DNA from: Zopfochytrium polystomum
Taxonomy: Eukaryota > Chytridiomycota > Chytridiomycetes > Chytridiales > Chytridiaceae
Direction: 5' to 3'
NCBI GenBank assembly: GCA_025765615.1
Contig: JAIVFJ010000004.1
Span: 310,001-374,000, forward strand
Length of the DNA: 64,000 bases
Made by a program: the position numbers and the translations under genes. The first letter of the stretch is position 1. Each line of letters begins with the position of its first letter. The notes beneath the pieces were generated by a model. That model searched no databases. It saw nothing but the letters and a program-made list of their open reading frames with translations, and was not told where the DNA came from. Positions 40,155 to 52,027 of this stretch are shown here, one piece after another.

Positions 40155-41805
40155 TTATGCACCCCCCACAGCTTCTGCTTTGCGTGCCTTCTGCCCACAA
40201 GCAATGGACATCGGGCATCCCCGAACGCGCCTTCGAGGCCGCCGGTCGCTGGCGCGGTGGGTGAAATGGTGCGTGCGTGCGTTAGTTGTTGTGAAGCTGC
40301 CTGCCTTTGGATGTATTCTTGTCTCTCACTCTCCCGCCTCTGCACCAGTCCTCTTCCTCGCTGACGCATCCTTATCTCTGATCGGGACCGACTCAAACCT
40401 CAGCTCGCTCAATTGCGCTCGCCTGCCCATCGGGCCCGCCCTGCCACCAGACGCCTGGGACCTCGATCCCGCCATCGACATTGCCGCTTCGCCTGATCAA
40501 GAGCGAATACATTCATCGTACGCTTACGAGGACTTCGTCATCCGCAACGGAGTTCTCGTACAGAGCGTCTGCCTGGCCCTCCTGCGCCGCGGCGTTACCT
40601 CTCGCTCCTCGACGTTGTCTGGTGCTTGCCCCCGGCTTTGCCCTGCAACCCCAATGGCGTCCTGCCGTCGTTCAACCGTCGGGGCCTCTTCGTGGGGCCT
40701 TCCATGACCCGTTACTCTCCCGCCTGGACCAGCTCTTTGCATGCCCTTTCTCGTGTCTGTGGATGCTCGCCCCCATCGATCGAATCGACGAGGATCTGAC
40801 CGCGCAGGACGAGGCCGGTCCATTTGTTACTCCGCAAAAAAGGCAACTGACTGAAGAGGGACGGTCCGTTTTGGCCGTCAGGCTCCACAAAGATCCCACT
40901 CGATACGACACCGAAATAAGTGATGTTCCGTCCGCGGTCGTCTGGCGCAAGTGGCGCCAGGGCACCGCCGCGTTCCTCGACTCGATCATTCGCGGCGATG
41001 GTGGCGGCGGTGGCCGCCGCCGCAGCAGCACACTGCGATCGCCCCCTGCCACCGAAAAGGGCGACGACGGACTCGCACCGCAGCCACGGTCGTGCTCGCT
41101 GCGCCCGGCCCGGCTAGCCGCGGAGGTAGCGCCTCTGATCGAGCGCTGGCCGACCCTAACCCTGAGTCGACTTGCCGTGGCTGGCGCCGTCGCGTCATGT
41201 GGTCCCTGCGTTGCGCGCTGGACGGCGCGGCCGCCCCACCTGGCATCCCTGTGCGTAGCAGCGGTGGCGGCGGCATCCACCCCAAGTCAGTGTACTTTTG
41301 CGACGGGTCGCGCAACCACCGGCGCGTGCAGCACGTGCTGGAGTGGTGCGTTCGCACCGCAGAGGACGGCGCAACCGCGACGGCCGCTGCCGGCGCGACT
41401 CTGGTGCGGGGGCGCACCCCGCCGCCCATTCCGGACGCGAGCGTGATTTCGGCCGTCGACGGGGTGGCGGCGGCTCGTGGCCGCGCAACGGGAGCAGAAG
41501 GCGGTGCGCGGCGACGCCGATCCAGCCGTTGCGTGGTGGGAGCCTCCGTTTTGGGGCTCGGGGTGACGGACGCGGTCGCGGGGATTCAGGCAGACGTGGT
41601 CGGAACCTGCAGTGATGAAATCGGAGCGGGCGCACCGCGGTGCACTTGGCGGCAGGTTGCGCTTGTTGCGCGCGAGGTGAAGATGATTGCGTCCCGCGAG
41701 GCGGGCCGTCCCATAACGTGCGATGGGTTGGTGTGGGATGGCAGTCCGGATAATGGGTTAGGGCGCATGACGGTCTTACGCGTGGCTATCGGCCGAATAA
41801 AATGA
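40155..41805 (+). CDS. Uncharacterised GC-rich gene, exon structure unresolved
   Basis: Not recognised. A frame with a possible signal/anchor (VVVKLPAFGCILVSHSPASA, about 40,290-40,345) continues through LPPDAWDLDPAIDIAAS and YAYEDFVIRNGVLVQ to about 40,570. A second frame looks coding from about 40,690 (GAFHDPLLSRLDQLFACPF, EISDVPSAVVWRKWRQGTA). The first frame resumes from about 41,170 (VYFCDGSRNHRRVQHVLEWC) to a stop at 41,803-41,805. Two frame changes imply introns or indels; I could not place GT-AG junctions confidently. It is divergent from the SLC33A1 gene and convergent with the membrane-protein gene at 41,866. Function unknown. Confidence 0.4.
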
Positions 41806-41865
41806 ACAGAAGCAACGATGTATTCTTTGCCCAAAATCTCGATAATTGTACGCAGGTCTTCTCGA

Positions 41866-42804
41866 TTACACCTTACTACCAATCTCCTCCTTTTCGTTTG
41901 CGCCAGAAGAAGCGCCGACGGTAGCCCCCAACTTTGAAGAAGTCTTTCCCCGGAGCTTGCTTCCGCTCCCCTTGGACGATGCGGCCTTGACCTGCACCAA
42001 AATGCCCGGCAGCACCAGCATGAATATCATGACGGTCACCTTGTACGCGTCGAGCAGCTGCAAAAAGCCATTGTTTCCCTTCCCCGACCCAGGCGGGAAG
42101 AAGCCCGTGTTCCCGCTCGCGTCCATCGACACGTACATCTTGTACACGTCAACGGGTAGCACCAAAAAGAACCGCAGCGCGTCCGACTGCAAGATCATGA
42201 CGTACACGTCGGACGACTTGATCCCCGCGCGCGCGTTCTCGGCAATCAGCAGACCCAGCACGACAAAGCTCCCCAGCAGGATCGTCGCGGCGATGGCAAT
42301 GTCCAGCGCGTACGACATGTACTTGCACACCGAGACCGGCGAGCTCGTGACCGTGTACGACCCCGTCGCGGTCACGAAGCAGTCGCGGAGGTTGACGTAT
42401 ATCTGCGCGGCGGTGAAGCCGATGTAGTAAACAATAAAGAACCACAGGATCCAGCGGAAGGGGTTGATCTTGGCGCGTTGGAGGAGCAGGGCGAGGCGCT
42501 GCTCGTACAAGTAGTATACGATCATTTTGGAGAGGTTGAGGAAGAAGTAGGCGAAAAAGTAGCGCGCCTGGCAGCTTTGCCCGAGGACGTAGCCGTAGTA
42601 GAGGAGCGCGGACGATTTAATTGTAATGGAGGTGGCGGCGGCGAGAGCGAGCCAGTTGAGGGTTGAGCGCTGAAGAATGATGCGCCAGATCGTGAACGCG
42701 AGGCCGACAACCGATATGGCGACGGACACGGCCAGCAGGGTTTGGTCGGTGGTGCCCATGTGAGTGCAAGTATTTTGCTGGCTTTCGCCTCGAGCTTTCG
42801 ACAA
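41866..42804 (-). CDS. Multi-pass integral membrane protein, unknown family
   Basis: Single open frame of 312 codons, or 297 from the second ATG (MGTTDQTLLAVSV), which better places the first helix near the N-terminus. Six or seven hydrophobic segments are visible: LLAVSVAISVVGLAFTIW, LNWLALAAATSITIKSSALL, YFFAYFFLNLSKMIVYYL, ILWFFIVYYIGFTAAQIYV, LDIAIAATILLGSFVVLGLL, ALRFFLVLPVDVYKMYV and VTVMIFMLVLPGILVQV. A basic Ser/Gly-rich tail follows. The topology resembles a seven-helix protein but I see no retinal-lysine or GPCR motif. The unbroken frame is supported by hydrophobic periodicity in one frame only. Confidence 0.75.
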   Translation of the reverse strand: MSKARGESQQNTCTHMGTTDQTLLAVSVAISVVGLAFTIWRIILQRSTLNWLALAAATSITIKSSALLYYGYVLGQSCQARYFFAYFFLNLSKMIVYYLYEQRLALLLQRAKINPFRWILWFFIVYYIGFTAAQIYVNLRDCFVTATGSYTVTSSPVSVCKYMSYALDIAIAATILLGSFVVLGLLIAENARAGIKSSDVYVMILQSDALRFFLVLPVDVYKMYVSMDASGNTGFFPPGSGKGNNGFLQLLDAYKVTVMIFMLVLPGILVQVKAASSKGSGSKLRGKTSSKLGATVGASSGANEKEEIGSKV

Positions 42805-43453
42805 GCGGGAAATTTTGACACTCTATGGATCGACCGTCGTTGTGAAAGAAGGAAAACGGGAAGCGGGGAGGAGACGCGTTTTTCTAGGGTAAGTACATAA
42901 TCATCACAGCCCCGAGAAATTTCTCTTTTCTCCCTCGATCGAGAGTCCAGAAAAGCGTTTGACAGGATCGAGCAATTGGTTCTTATTTTGAAATCATTGA
43001 TCCGTGGGATCGCAGGTCCTGTCAGATCAGGCCTTGGAAGTTTTCAAAGTTCCCTGTCTCGGGGCTTCGCCCCGAATATGGGGGAGCACTGTAAACGCAT
43101 GTCTTCAAGCCATTCGGGATTATTGCAATATTACACAGTCGTAGTAGCTACAGTATCTCGAGCTTCGGGCCGGGTCGGTACTGAAGGTCAACAAAGGTGT
43201 CTCACTATCTTTTCCTTTCAGTGTTTCTTTTTTTCTTGTTCTGTTTCTTTTTTTTTTTTCTTTTTTTTCTTTTTTTTTTTTCGTGGGTCCATTCATCACA
43301 CGCAGGTTCGGGTTTTGCGGACCTCCGGAAAAAATGAAATCGAGTGTGCCGCACACCCGCCCAGTCTTGGCCACCCTCCCAAAAAATAACACCATAAATA
43401 CTGGTGGCGCTGCCCTTCATACTCGTTACTCTTCCCCTGCACCTCCAACGAAA
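42805..43453. other. Divergent intergenic region with a long T-rich tract
   Basis: Lies between the membrane-protein gene (minus) and the His-rich gene (plus). Contains a run of about 55 bases, almost all T with a few C and G, at 43,227-43,282, a typical nucleosome-poor fungal promoter feature. ATAAATA near 43,394 lies about 60 bases upstream of the His-rich start. No gene seen. Confidence 0.55.
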
Positions 43454-44146
43454 ATGTTTGACGACCACCACCATCACCATCATCACCACCATCACGGAGG
43501 TAGAGGAGGCCGAGGCCACCACCACCACCACCACCACCATCACCATTGTGGGAGCCCGGCCGCATCGGATGGGGCGGCCGTTGTGGTGGTGGTCGGATCT
43601 CCCGCTCAAGGCGGTTTCCCTCCAACGCAAACCCTAGACCTTGCCCTGTCCCACCACCAGCTGAAGCGCATCGCGCGGGCAGAGCACCGCTTTGAGCACC
43701 GCATCGCAAAGGCCGAGGAACGGCTGGAGCGGTCGCTCACCAGGCAAAGAGAGGAGGACGACCGCAATGTAGAAATGATGGGGGCCGCTCTCCAGCACCT
43801 GGATCTCGCCAGCTCTGGCCACCAGATGGACCGGGCCGCCCGTTTGCAAGAGCGATTCGACCGCAAGCTTGCCAAGGCCGAACACCGCCGTGATAAGAAG
43901 CTGGCTAGGGCGGGTGTGTCCCCCGTGCGGGAGGCGATGGCAGCGCCGTCTGCCTCCGCCTGGGGACCGTCGTCGTGGTTCAGCCGGCCTGGTCCTGTTC
44001 CCCGGCAGCCGCCAATAGTCGTCTACGCCCAGCCCACCCCGCCTGCCCTACACCTTCCGGTAAACCGAGCTCTGGCGATTGCTGCAACCGATCCAGCCCA
44101 TCGTGAGGAGCGTGTGGAACCGCTTCCACCGTACTCGGAGCGCTGA
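43454..44146 (+). CDS. Histidine-rich protein with two His10 tracts
   Basis: Starting at ATG 43,454 (MFDDHHHH...), chosen over in-frame upstream ATGs because it follows the T-tract and ATAAATA, the protein is about 230 residues. It opens with ten consecutive His, a GGRGGRG linker, ten more His, then Cys. The rest is Ala-rich with two related charged helices: RIARAEHRFEHRIAKAEERLERS and RAARLQERFDRKLAKAEHRRDK. Each follows LDLALSHHQ or LDLASSGHQ, so the middle is an internal repeat of about 60 residues. The tail is Pro-rich. No known domain. Metal binding by the His clusters is plausible but unproven. Histidine codons mix CAC and CAT, so the tracts are not simply a slipped trinucleotide. Confidence 0.7.
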   Translation: MFDDHHHHHHHHHHGGRGGRGHHHHHHHHHHCGSPAASDGAAVVVVVGSPAQGGFPPTQTLDLALSHHQLKRIARAEHRFEHRIAKAEERLERSLTRQREEDDRNVEMMGAALQHLDLASSGHQMDRAARLQERFDRKLAKAEHRRDKKLARAGVSPVREAMAAPSASAWGPSSWFSRPGPVPRQPPIVVYAQPTPPALHLPVNRALAIAATDPAHREERVEPLPPYSER

Positions 44147-44462
44147 CATTGTTTTTTTGCGGTTATTCTTGGTTGTGTTGGATTCTTGTGTTTGACAGCC
44201 CCATGCATTTTTTTATGAGCCTCTTTCTCTTCCTTGCCGCTTCATAAGTCAAATACGAAAACAACGCATGCATTATAATGAATTCCAGACCCAAGCTAGT
44301 TGCACAGTTAGCTGGATTTTCTGAACAAGGCAATCGCCAAATGCGTCCTTCATTCCTGTTGCTCGGCAGAGCGCATCACTTCTCATATCCTCCTTGGTTG
44401 GTTCAAAGTTGTTCCTGGTTCAAGCTGTTCCACTATCTGGTGCCATCCACCATCCCAGCACC

Positions 44463-47400
44463 ATGGAGGAGCTGGTGCTCGAGGTCTCTCATCGCAAGGT
44501 AACCAGAAAGAGCAAGAAGAAGTCAAAACGGACTTCAGAGGCTCTACCATCGCCCATTGAAGATGGACCCACCATGGCCCTGGATGAGGAAGGCGGGGTT
44601 GAAGCGGGCGAGCCGATCAGTAAGGTGAGTCGGTGGCACAGGTGAACTCGAACTGAAACGCACAAGGTTGTTCATGCACCTCCAACCGATCGAGTAGATC
44701 TAGCCGCTTTGTCATTGGGAACCAACGTCGACTTTGCTACAGCCCATACTGAGCTCTATGACTCCATCCCGCAATCGCGTGAAGTCGAGTACCAGGTCAA
44801 CTACCCAGGCCTGGATCTTCAGCCGCAGCTGGAACCGTACGGGCTGGAGGCAACAGCGCCACCGCTCGAAGATCAGGACTGGAACATTGAACAATTCGAT
44901 GTCAGCCCAACGCAAACGGTCTCGCCCTCCAATGTAGCATTGAAGCCACTGGATGAAGACGTTTTATTTGGACTGCATGAGAACTTCCAGCTCGCCGCTC
45001 ACGGTCGTCTCGTGGAAGAGTTCCGTCGTGCAACAAATCAAGCAATCGATAGAGACTTCTTTTTCGAGAGGGTGAATGAGTATTTCTTGGCTTGGCTCGA
45101 GACCAATAGAGCGAAGTCGAGACTGAAAAGTTTGCAGTCCTCCATCAATTCAATCACCAGCCGCCTGTGGATACTTCGTAAATCATCAGGAACCGCCGAC
45201 GACAAGTGTTTGGACGGTGTTCGTATAACTCATTCGTTCGCATCAGAAGAGGCGCAGCTCAGCGCTGTGGAGCTCGAGGATCTTCAACGGACACTGGAGT
45301 CGCTAAAGAAGGAGGTTGTGCACGGTGTCAAATCGGCGTCGTTCTCAACCAAAATGGCGAAACTCTGGATTCAAAACTATATCGACAATACTCTGGCGAC
45401 GATGGCGTTCCAGCAAACGGATGGTGTTCCCGAATCGACAGCAATTTTGCATCATTGTATCGACGTTTTGTTCTTTTTCGAAAGGAAGTGCAACAGTGGG
45501 ACTGGGCCAATCGGCGAAGACGTGGATTCACCGACAACTCAGTTCCTCCGCGATACCCGAGGCTGGATAAGTCACCTTACCGCTGCCCTTTTGAAGTGCG
45601 CCACGCTGCTCGATCATCGGTACATCCTTCTCCACGTGCTTCGGACTACCAGTATTGGCTCATGGGGACAGAACTTCGTGCAATGGGCACCGCCAACTAT
45701 TTGGACCTCGGATTATCTCGATCATTTTCTGACCTCCTTCCACGCATTTCTCGGTCCAATAGAAGAGGTCGAAGAGGAGATTCACCTTCAAGACGCCGAG
45801 GATGGTTTATTGAAAGAGAGCCTTCGAAAGTTGGAAGAATCAGACTGGATAGTTGTTGACGAAGAGGAAGTCGGGAATGCGGCGAAGCAATCACGAGTGA
45901 CGATTCTTGAGGAAGCGGACTATCTCGCCTTATTCGGTCAATTTAATCTGCCTCTTATTTTCGGATCTTACGTAAAGTCGTGCCTGTCAGACTACCGCCA
46001 AGAAAAGGAATCAAACGGCAACGGGGAAAGACATTTGCTTCGGTTATTCGCCGTTACTTGTCAATTGTACCGAATCGGTCGTCGAGCATTCAAGTTGTTT
46101 CCGGTCCATGAGTATCCCAACCTTCTGAAGAGAGTCGCGTTTACACTAGTAGACATAATATCTGTTTTGGTCAACTCCATAACAAGTGGATTAAGTCATT
46201 GGCTAAATGAGCTCTCTTACGATCAAAATCCTTTGGAGACCTTCATCTATTTTGGTGAGGGCTGGAAAACAACAATACAAGCAGAACTGGACGCAGCCAT
46301 TTATAGAGTTGTTACACTATTCTTGTCTTCCCCAAGGTCTGGTGTCTGGATCCTGCTTCCAACGTTGAAGCTTTCACCTCTCTCAGGTGGGTAATACCAA
46401 TCCTTCAGTCCGCCTAATATTGCAATTATTAGATTTAATGAAATGGAGAATCATCACTCAAATCATTCTTGGACCTGGAAGTAAGCTTGAATCAGGAATC
46501 CCGATGCCTCAAGTCCTTCTCTCGGAAAGCCAGATATCGTCGGGGCTGGAGACTCTTTTATTGGGAGAGGCTGATGATAGAAGTAATCTCATTGCGTTTC
46601 TTTCGAGAGTTGTGGCATCGAACGCCGTAGACGGTGATTCTCTGTCCCACGGAGACTTTTTATTCAAGCGAGACATGGCTATTGTCGTTGCACATTCGCT
46701 ATTCAATGCTGGACTCGTACATACGTTTTTCCGCGAAAGCTGTCAAAAATTCGTCCGTGATGCTCTAGTTCGAATCTGTTCTCAGCATCCAGATGTCATA
46801 TCGAACCTTCTACAATGGTCTCGAGAGAAGTTTTTAGAGCTTGGACCCATCGCATTATTCCTCTTTCAGGGCTTACCCATTTCGACATGGCAACCTAACC
46901 TTGGTGACTTGGGCGTTGTCTCAAGCATGCTGAAAGATCCAGAAACAAGCTTGAAGTTCCAGGTGGCAAAGTTCATTGTCGACAACTTGAACTGGGGATT
47001 CATTGATGACACAGAGGAGCTATGGATACCACGGAGCCACCATCGCTTCGTCGGTGTTTCTATCATCAACGTTTACCTCGATCGGTTGACCATGAAAGAG
47101 CCTCGCACAATATTGTCCACTACATCTGCCCTTGCATCGACGGCGCTTTCCTCAGTTGGGGCAATGGGTCTATCACCTTCGAATGACGTTTCTTTTGCGG
47201 ATTGGTGCTGGTACGGGCCAAAATCTCGAGAAATGGTGACACTAATCAATATTCAACCGCAGGTCTGTCGTTCTCCGATTGAAGCTTTATCAGAGGCCAA
47301 CGTCTTCGGACACTTACACATTAGAGACGTTTGGCCAGGGATCGAAGCCGTTTGAACCCCTTGAAAGTGCATCCTTGGCAACACTACGTGGGGCTATGAA

Positions 47401-50400
47401 GACCAATGCATTAGCGGCCTATGTCGTGCTGATGATAACGGATATTGGACATGATAGAAGCAAATTTCACAAACAGGGATGGAAATTGATGGCAGCAATC
47501 TCGCAACATGGAAATCAAAAGGCCATTGTGAATATCGTTAACGAGGTGCTGCTTGAGTTTGTCCGAGTGTCGGGAGTGGCATTTTGCTCCTCGACGGACT
47601 TTGAGAGCTTCTTTCCAGGGTATTGCCGAAAGTGGGCTTCAAGAACGAAACTTCAGGGCAAGTCTCAGTACTTTGCCCACGACCCATTCATTTTGGCGCC
47701 CAGCCTCGAATGGACCTACTCGAGCGTCCCGCTTCTTCTCTGGTTGAAAGTTATTCTGTCAGATGCTGAATGGCCAATGAATCAGACGTCGATGCACTTC
47801 CTTGACATGATCTGTGAAGTCGCCATTTTGTTTCACTACGATCACGTTGTGAGCAACGAGTTTACCTCCGTCTATCGACAGCTTGTCAGAAAATATGCAA
47901 ATCAAGCCAAAGCCAGTGGGAAACTTTCACTTCGCGACCCTGTTGGAACAGTGGTCAACATTGCCACGGCTATCGGTGATGTATACACAACATATCCTTC
48001 ACTGATTCCAGGTCAACTTGCTGAGTGGCTTGCAAATGTCCCCAACGCCATTCGCCCAAAGCTGTTTGGGGAGAAAGAGAATATCTGGTACGCATTTGAA
48101 GCTCTCTTCGTTGAAACAATGGAGGAAACAGACTCTCGACAGAACCTTGGGCATTCCATCGTGCAAGACCCCCTCGTTTCGTTTCCTCAACTTTCAAGGC
48201 TCACGGCCAAACCGTTGACCTCATTCTCCATTTTCCTTTGGGCGTATCAAATACTTGCTGCACCCTCTGACCACCCAGTGATGCCTCTAATGTGGCAGGT
48301 AAGATTTATGAATATGCGCACTGAGCTCCACTTATGATTCATTGCACAGGTATTCTTTTCCCTTTATTTCGAGTCAGCACCGGGTGGTCGCTCGAACTCA
48401 ATGTATGGCCATCGGTTTTTTGCGTTGAAAGGCGACCTGATACCCAAACTGGAGAAGAAGCTGACGGACTGCATTCGAAGCACACCCAACGACTCAATTG
48501 GCCCAGAAGTAGCACTCCTTAAAGCGAAGTTGGACAGGCTCTATAATGCGATGCTTTTGTGGATTAGCGAGACAAGGTTCACCCACTCTCCTTTGACCAT
48601 GGAATCGCTCAAGGAGGTTCATTGTCCGTCTGAGCTCAAAGAAGTTCAGACAGGCTTAGTTTTGTCTTCTCGTGACGCGAGATGGATGCATTTAGTTCCG
48701 TGCGAACCCCTTATAAGGAGATATCAAAATCTTTTCAAGACCGAAGGATCCAGTAAAAGCGACTCTAGGCGAAATTCTGCAGCTGTTCCACTTTCAGTCG
48801 GAACGGCGATCAACGCGTCAGTCCCTGCGCCAATTTTCGCCAGCCGCCAACCTTTGGTTCCTGTGGTTCAAGCTGAGAACGGCTCCCATTTGTTGCAAGT
48901 TATTGAGCAAAACATACAGCTTGTAAAAGAAAAAGGCATCCCCTTTTATGAAATTTTGAAGGATATGGATGATTTGGATGCCAAATATGTGAAGCTGGCC
49001 CAAAGGCTCTACACGAACGTCAAAAAGCGCGGCCGGATCGAAAAGCGGTGCGGTTCGTCATGCAGCGGCGGAGCAGTCATCAATTTCAGCTTTTGCGAAG
49101 TGAAACTTCAAACTGACGTCAAGAACGATATGAGAGAGAATCGGCACACCAGCATTTCACTGTCCGACTGGGACAATATGGATGCCAAAGTCTGCACGGC
49201 GATGTTGAGAAGCGTCGTTTTGATGGAATGCTTATCAGAAGCGACATCTTTGGACACAGCAGTTTTGTCGCAATCCACGGTTCGGGACATTCAGAGGCTC
49301 TTCTTCAAGATGGTCGCATCCCTCACGGACGAACAAAGCGAATATCCTCCGGTTGCTTTCATACGGAAGAAGGTTGTGGACATAATTGGCCAACACTTCA
49401 TTGCAAATTCCGAAGAGCAAAGCCTGAAGGTTTTTGAGTTGATCAAAAATGTATCGAAGGAATCCCCGTTACTCTCCATCTTCACGCCTTCTGTCTGCAT
49501 CGAATCGTTTCCGGAAATGTACCTTTCCTCCGCTATGAATTTCGACAGGACGGAGGCGTTCTACCGAAGTGTTATGGAGCGCTTTTCCGTCGCTGATTGG
49601 CTTTCAGATTGTGCACCGAGCCTTCCCCTTGTTGAAAAGCTTGTGGAGTATCTGCTGGATATTGTGACACGCACCCTTGACCCCGCAAGCAGTTCCACAA
49701 TGTCGCCTTCTATCGTCGAGATTCATTTGGACGCACTTTCGGCGATTCTGCAACATCCGAAGTCAGAGAAGGGACTTGTCCAACTTATTTCAGCTGTTGC
49801 AAAGGCCGTTCTGAACGGGGCACCATTAATATGCGGTGAAGTAGTTTTGAAAGTCCTGACCGGTGAATCGAAGTTGAATCGGGATATCGTCGAATCCCCG
49901 GACTTGATTGATCTGAAGATCAGCCGCGACGCCACTTTGGCTCTACATAAGTCTTTCGTTGAATTACTCACCCCCTTGCGCCGATCTGGAGTGTACAACA
50001 TGCAGGATGGGGCACTATCCTTTGCAGTGGACCTTTCCATTGTCTCATCAACGTCAAAGGAGCTTCTCTCAATGATGAGTGAAGTCGACCATGTGGAGTC
50101 CTGGAGTCGCCTTCGTGAGATTTTCCTGGTTTGGTTGGGAATCGCAGAATCGGAGAATGCCACGTTGTATGTCGTCCCATGGGCAGATTCGAACAAACCC
50201 AAAGTCGAAGAAGTACTTGTTATCGTGTGCAAACTTTTGACCAAGTCGTGCAGAAGCAACAAGTCCATGGTGGACTTGATTGCCTCAAGTCTGTGGGGGC
50301 TCATGTGCACGATTATACCGCTTAATCCGCCGACAGTGTTTTTCGAGCCCGTTTTCAAAGTCTTCAAGGAAGCGGTGGATTGGAGCCAGGCTTCGCTTAC

Positions 50401-52027
50401 TCCTCCAATGCTGAGAGATGTCAATAACTGGCTTTCGGAACAAACAAGAGTGCAGGAAACCGAGAAATTCCTTATATTTATTCTTTCTGTCAGCAGACCA
50501 TCTCCGAGCGATGCTAGGGAGGACCGATACCTGGGTTTGCTGGTATACTTCACTCTCCTTGGACGTTTGGAAGGTATACCATTTTCAGAATCTGAAAGGA
50601 AAACGTTGCTTTTGGGACTTTCCGCCAATGTGAAGTTTTTGACCCGTGGTCAAAACTGGACAAAGGACGAATATCGAACTATTCTGGCCACCCTTCCTCG
50701 CTCTTGGATGTCACAGCTTACCTCCACTGCCAACTGGACAGTAACTGAAAACTGCTTGGGTTGCACAATCCTGCTCTTGAAGTTTGTTGGCTCGTTTGTC
50801 GTCGAAAAGGGAGACGTCATCACGTCAAATGATTCCAATCAATCTGGAAAGGTGGAGCTGTATTTGGAATTCCTGTTCGATCTTCTTGCACTTCAGACTG
50901 CGGCGGCGTCGACAGATTCCCTGCAGACAGTTTCTGCGACGCCCTTTGCTGTGGATGCACTCGACAGTGTGGTCTTCGAAACGGTTCTGTTTTCCGAGAA
51001 TACTGCCATCCGGCTTTTCGGGTCTAGCGACGAAATTCTCCCTTTTGTACAGCAGCGCGTGTATGGAATCGTTAACGGTGCCAGCAAAGGAAGTCGAGAG
51101 TTTATGAAAGTCTGGGGCGGCGTCCTTCGAAGCCTTGCGTCATCCTCCACTCCACTAACGTGGATGTCGTCCGCGTGCGCCATATTGGCGTCATCCGAGC
51201 ATATGGCTCTGGTATGCGAAGCCGCCATCGACTTACATTTGCGCAGTCACTTTGCCAAAGGCACGAAGACTAGCGTTTGGAAGCCTGTTCTCGACATGCT
51301 GCGGCTGCCGGATTTGGAGATGGATTCCTTTGTCCGCTGGTGCCTCTCTCACGCGCTTATTCTGACGCTTTATGCACACGCTGTCCAGAAACTGTTGGAA
51401 TGCGGGGCAAATCCTGACTTGCGACTCGCTATCGGAGAGCAACTGGGCACTTGGATCGGAATGATCAAGATGGAGTCTGCCGCCGAAGATGCAACCGGCG
51501 AAGCGTCGACCGCGACTTGGTCCCAGTCACTTCCTTCGGTTCTCAAGGCAGGCAAACTTGTTCTGCCTCTTGAACTTTTCGCCACGCTTTTGTCAGAAGA
51601 GCTCGCCGCTCTGCCTCTCCCAGAGCACCATTCTCGGCTCCGCGCGTGCCTTTCTCCGATTGCCGAGTCGATGCTGCGGTGGGGCGAGGACCGCGCCAAC
51701 CAAGGGCTGTGGGCGGCGCTCGGTTTCGGCCCGCGTTCGAAGCTGGCGCCCGAGTTCCGGCTGTTTTCTCGAGCCACGGGCACTTTTATCGCGATGAGGC
51801 TGTTGGGGTGGACCGGCGAGAAGCGGGACGCCGAGCACAAGTCGCGCCTCGTCGCGGCGGTCTCGGCCATCGCCGTCAACCGCGAGTACGAAGCGTGCTG
51901 GGGAAGGGTGGACGAGCTCGTCGCGTGGCTCAACGACGAGGACGGGAAGCGGCTGCCGTCGTTGAGAGAGTTTATTCTCCTCGCGGGATCTTTCTCGGCG
52001 TACCGCGGGTGGGGGTGGAAGGAGTAA
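44463..52027 (+). CDS. EPG5: EPG5-type autophagy tethering protein
   Basis: Five exons (44,463-44,624; 44,667-46,386; 46,409-47,262 or to 47,235; 47,285-48,298; 48,350-52,027) give about 2,475 residues, close to the roughly 2,580 of animal EPG5. The Lys/Arg-rich N-terminus (RKVTRKSKKKSKR) and family blocks recur in order: SRLWILRKSSG, SDWIVVDEEE, LFLFQGLPISTWQPN with FIVDNLNWGF, SDHPVMPLMWQ, YVKLAQRLYTN, and near the end LWAALGFGPRSKLAPEFRLF. In animals EPG5 is a Rab7 effector that tethers autophagosomes to late endosomes/lysosomes before SNARE fusion. The long helical architecture has no catalytic motif. To my knowledge yeasts lack it. Introns 2 and 3 need RNA evidence: intron 2 may be only 22 bases, and intron 3 is probably 47,236-47,284. 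Confidence 0.9.

Noticed and set aside
43205..43285. Long T-rich run as a retroposon poly(A) tail
   Set aside because: No reverse-transcribed body or target duplication next to it; it sits in a divergent intergenic region as a promoter tract would.
47263..47284. Second possible 22-base intron in EPG5
   Set aside because: A 49-base intron at 47,236-47,284 with a GTGACA donor and a CTAATCA branch-point candidate restores the same frame and has normal length, and the surrounding residues are too poorly conserved to favour the shorter one.
49723..50628. 301-codon minus-strand frame inside EPG5
   Set aside because: Fully antisense to a conserved EPG5 exon with no independent signature.
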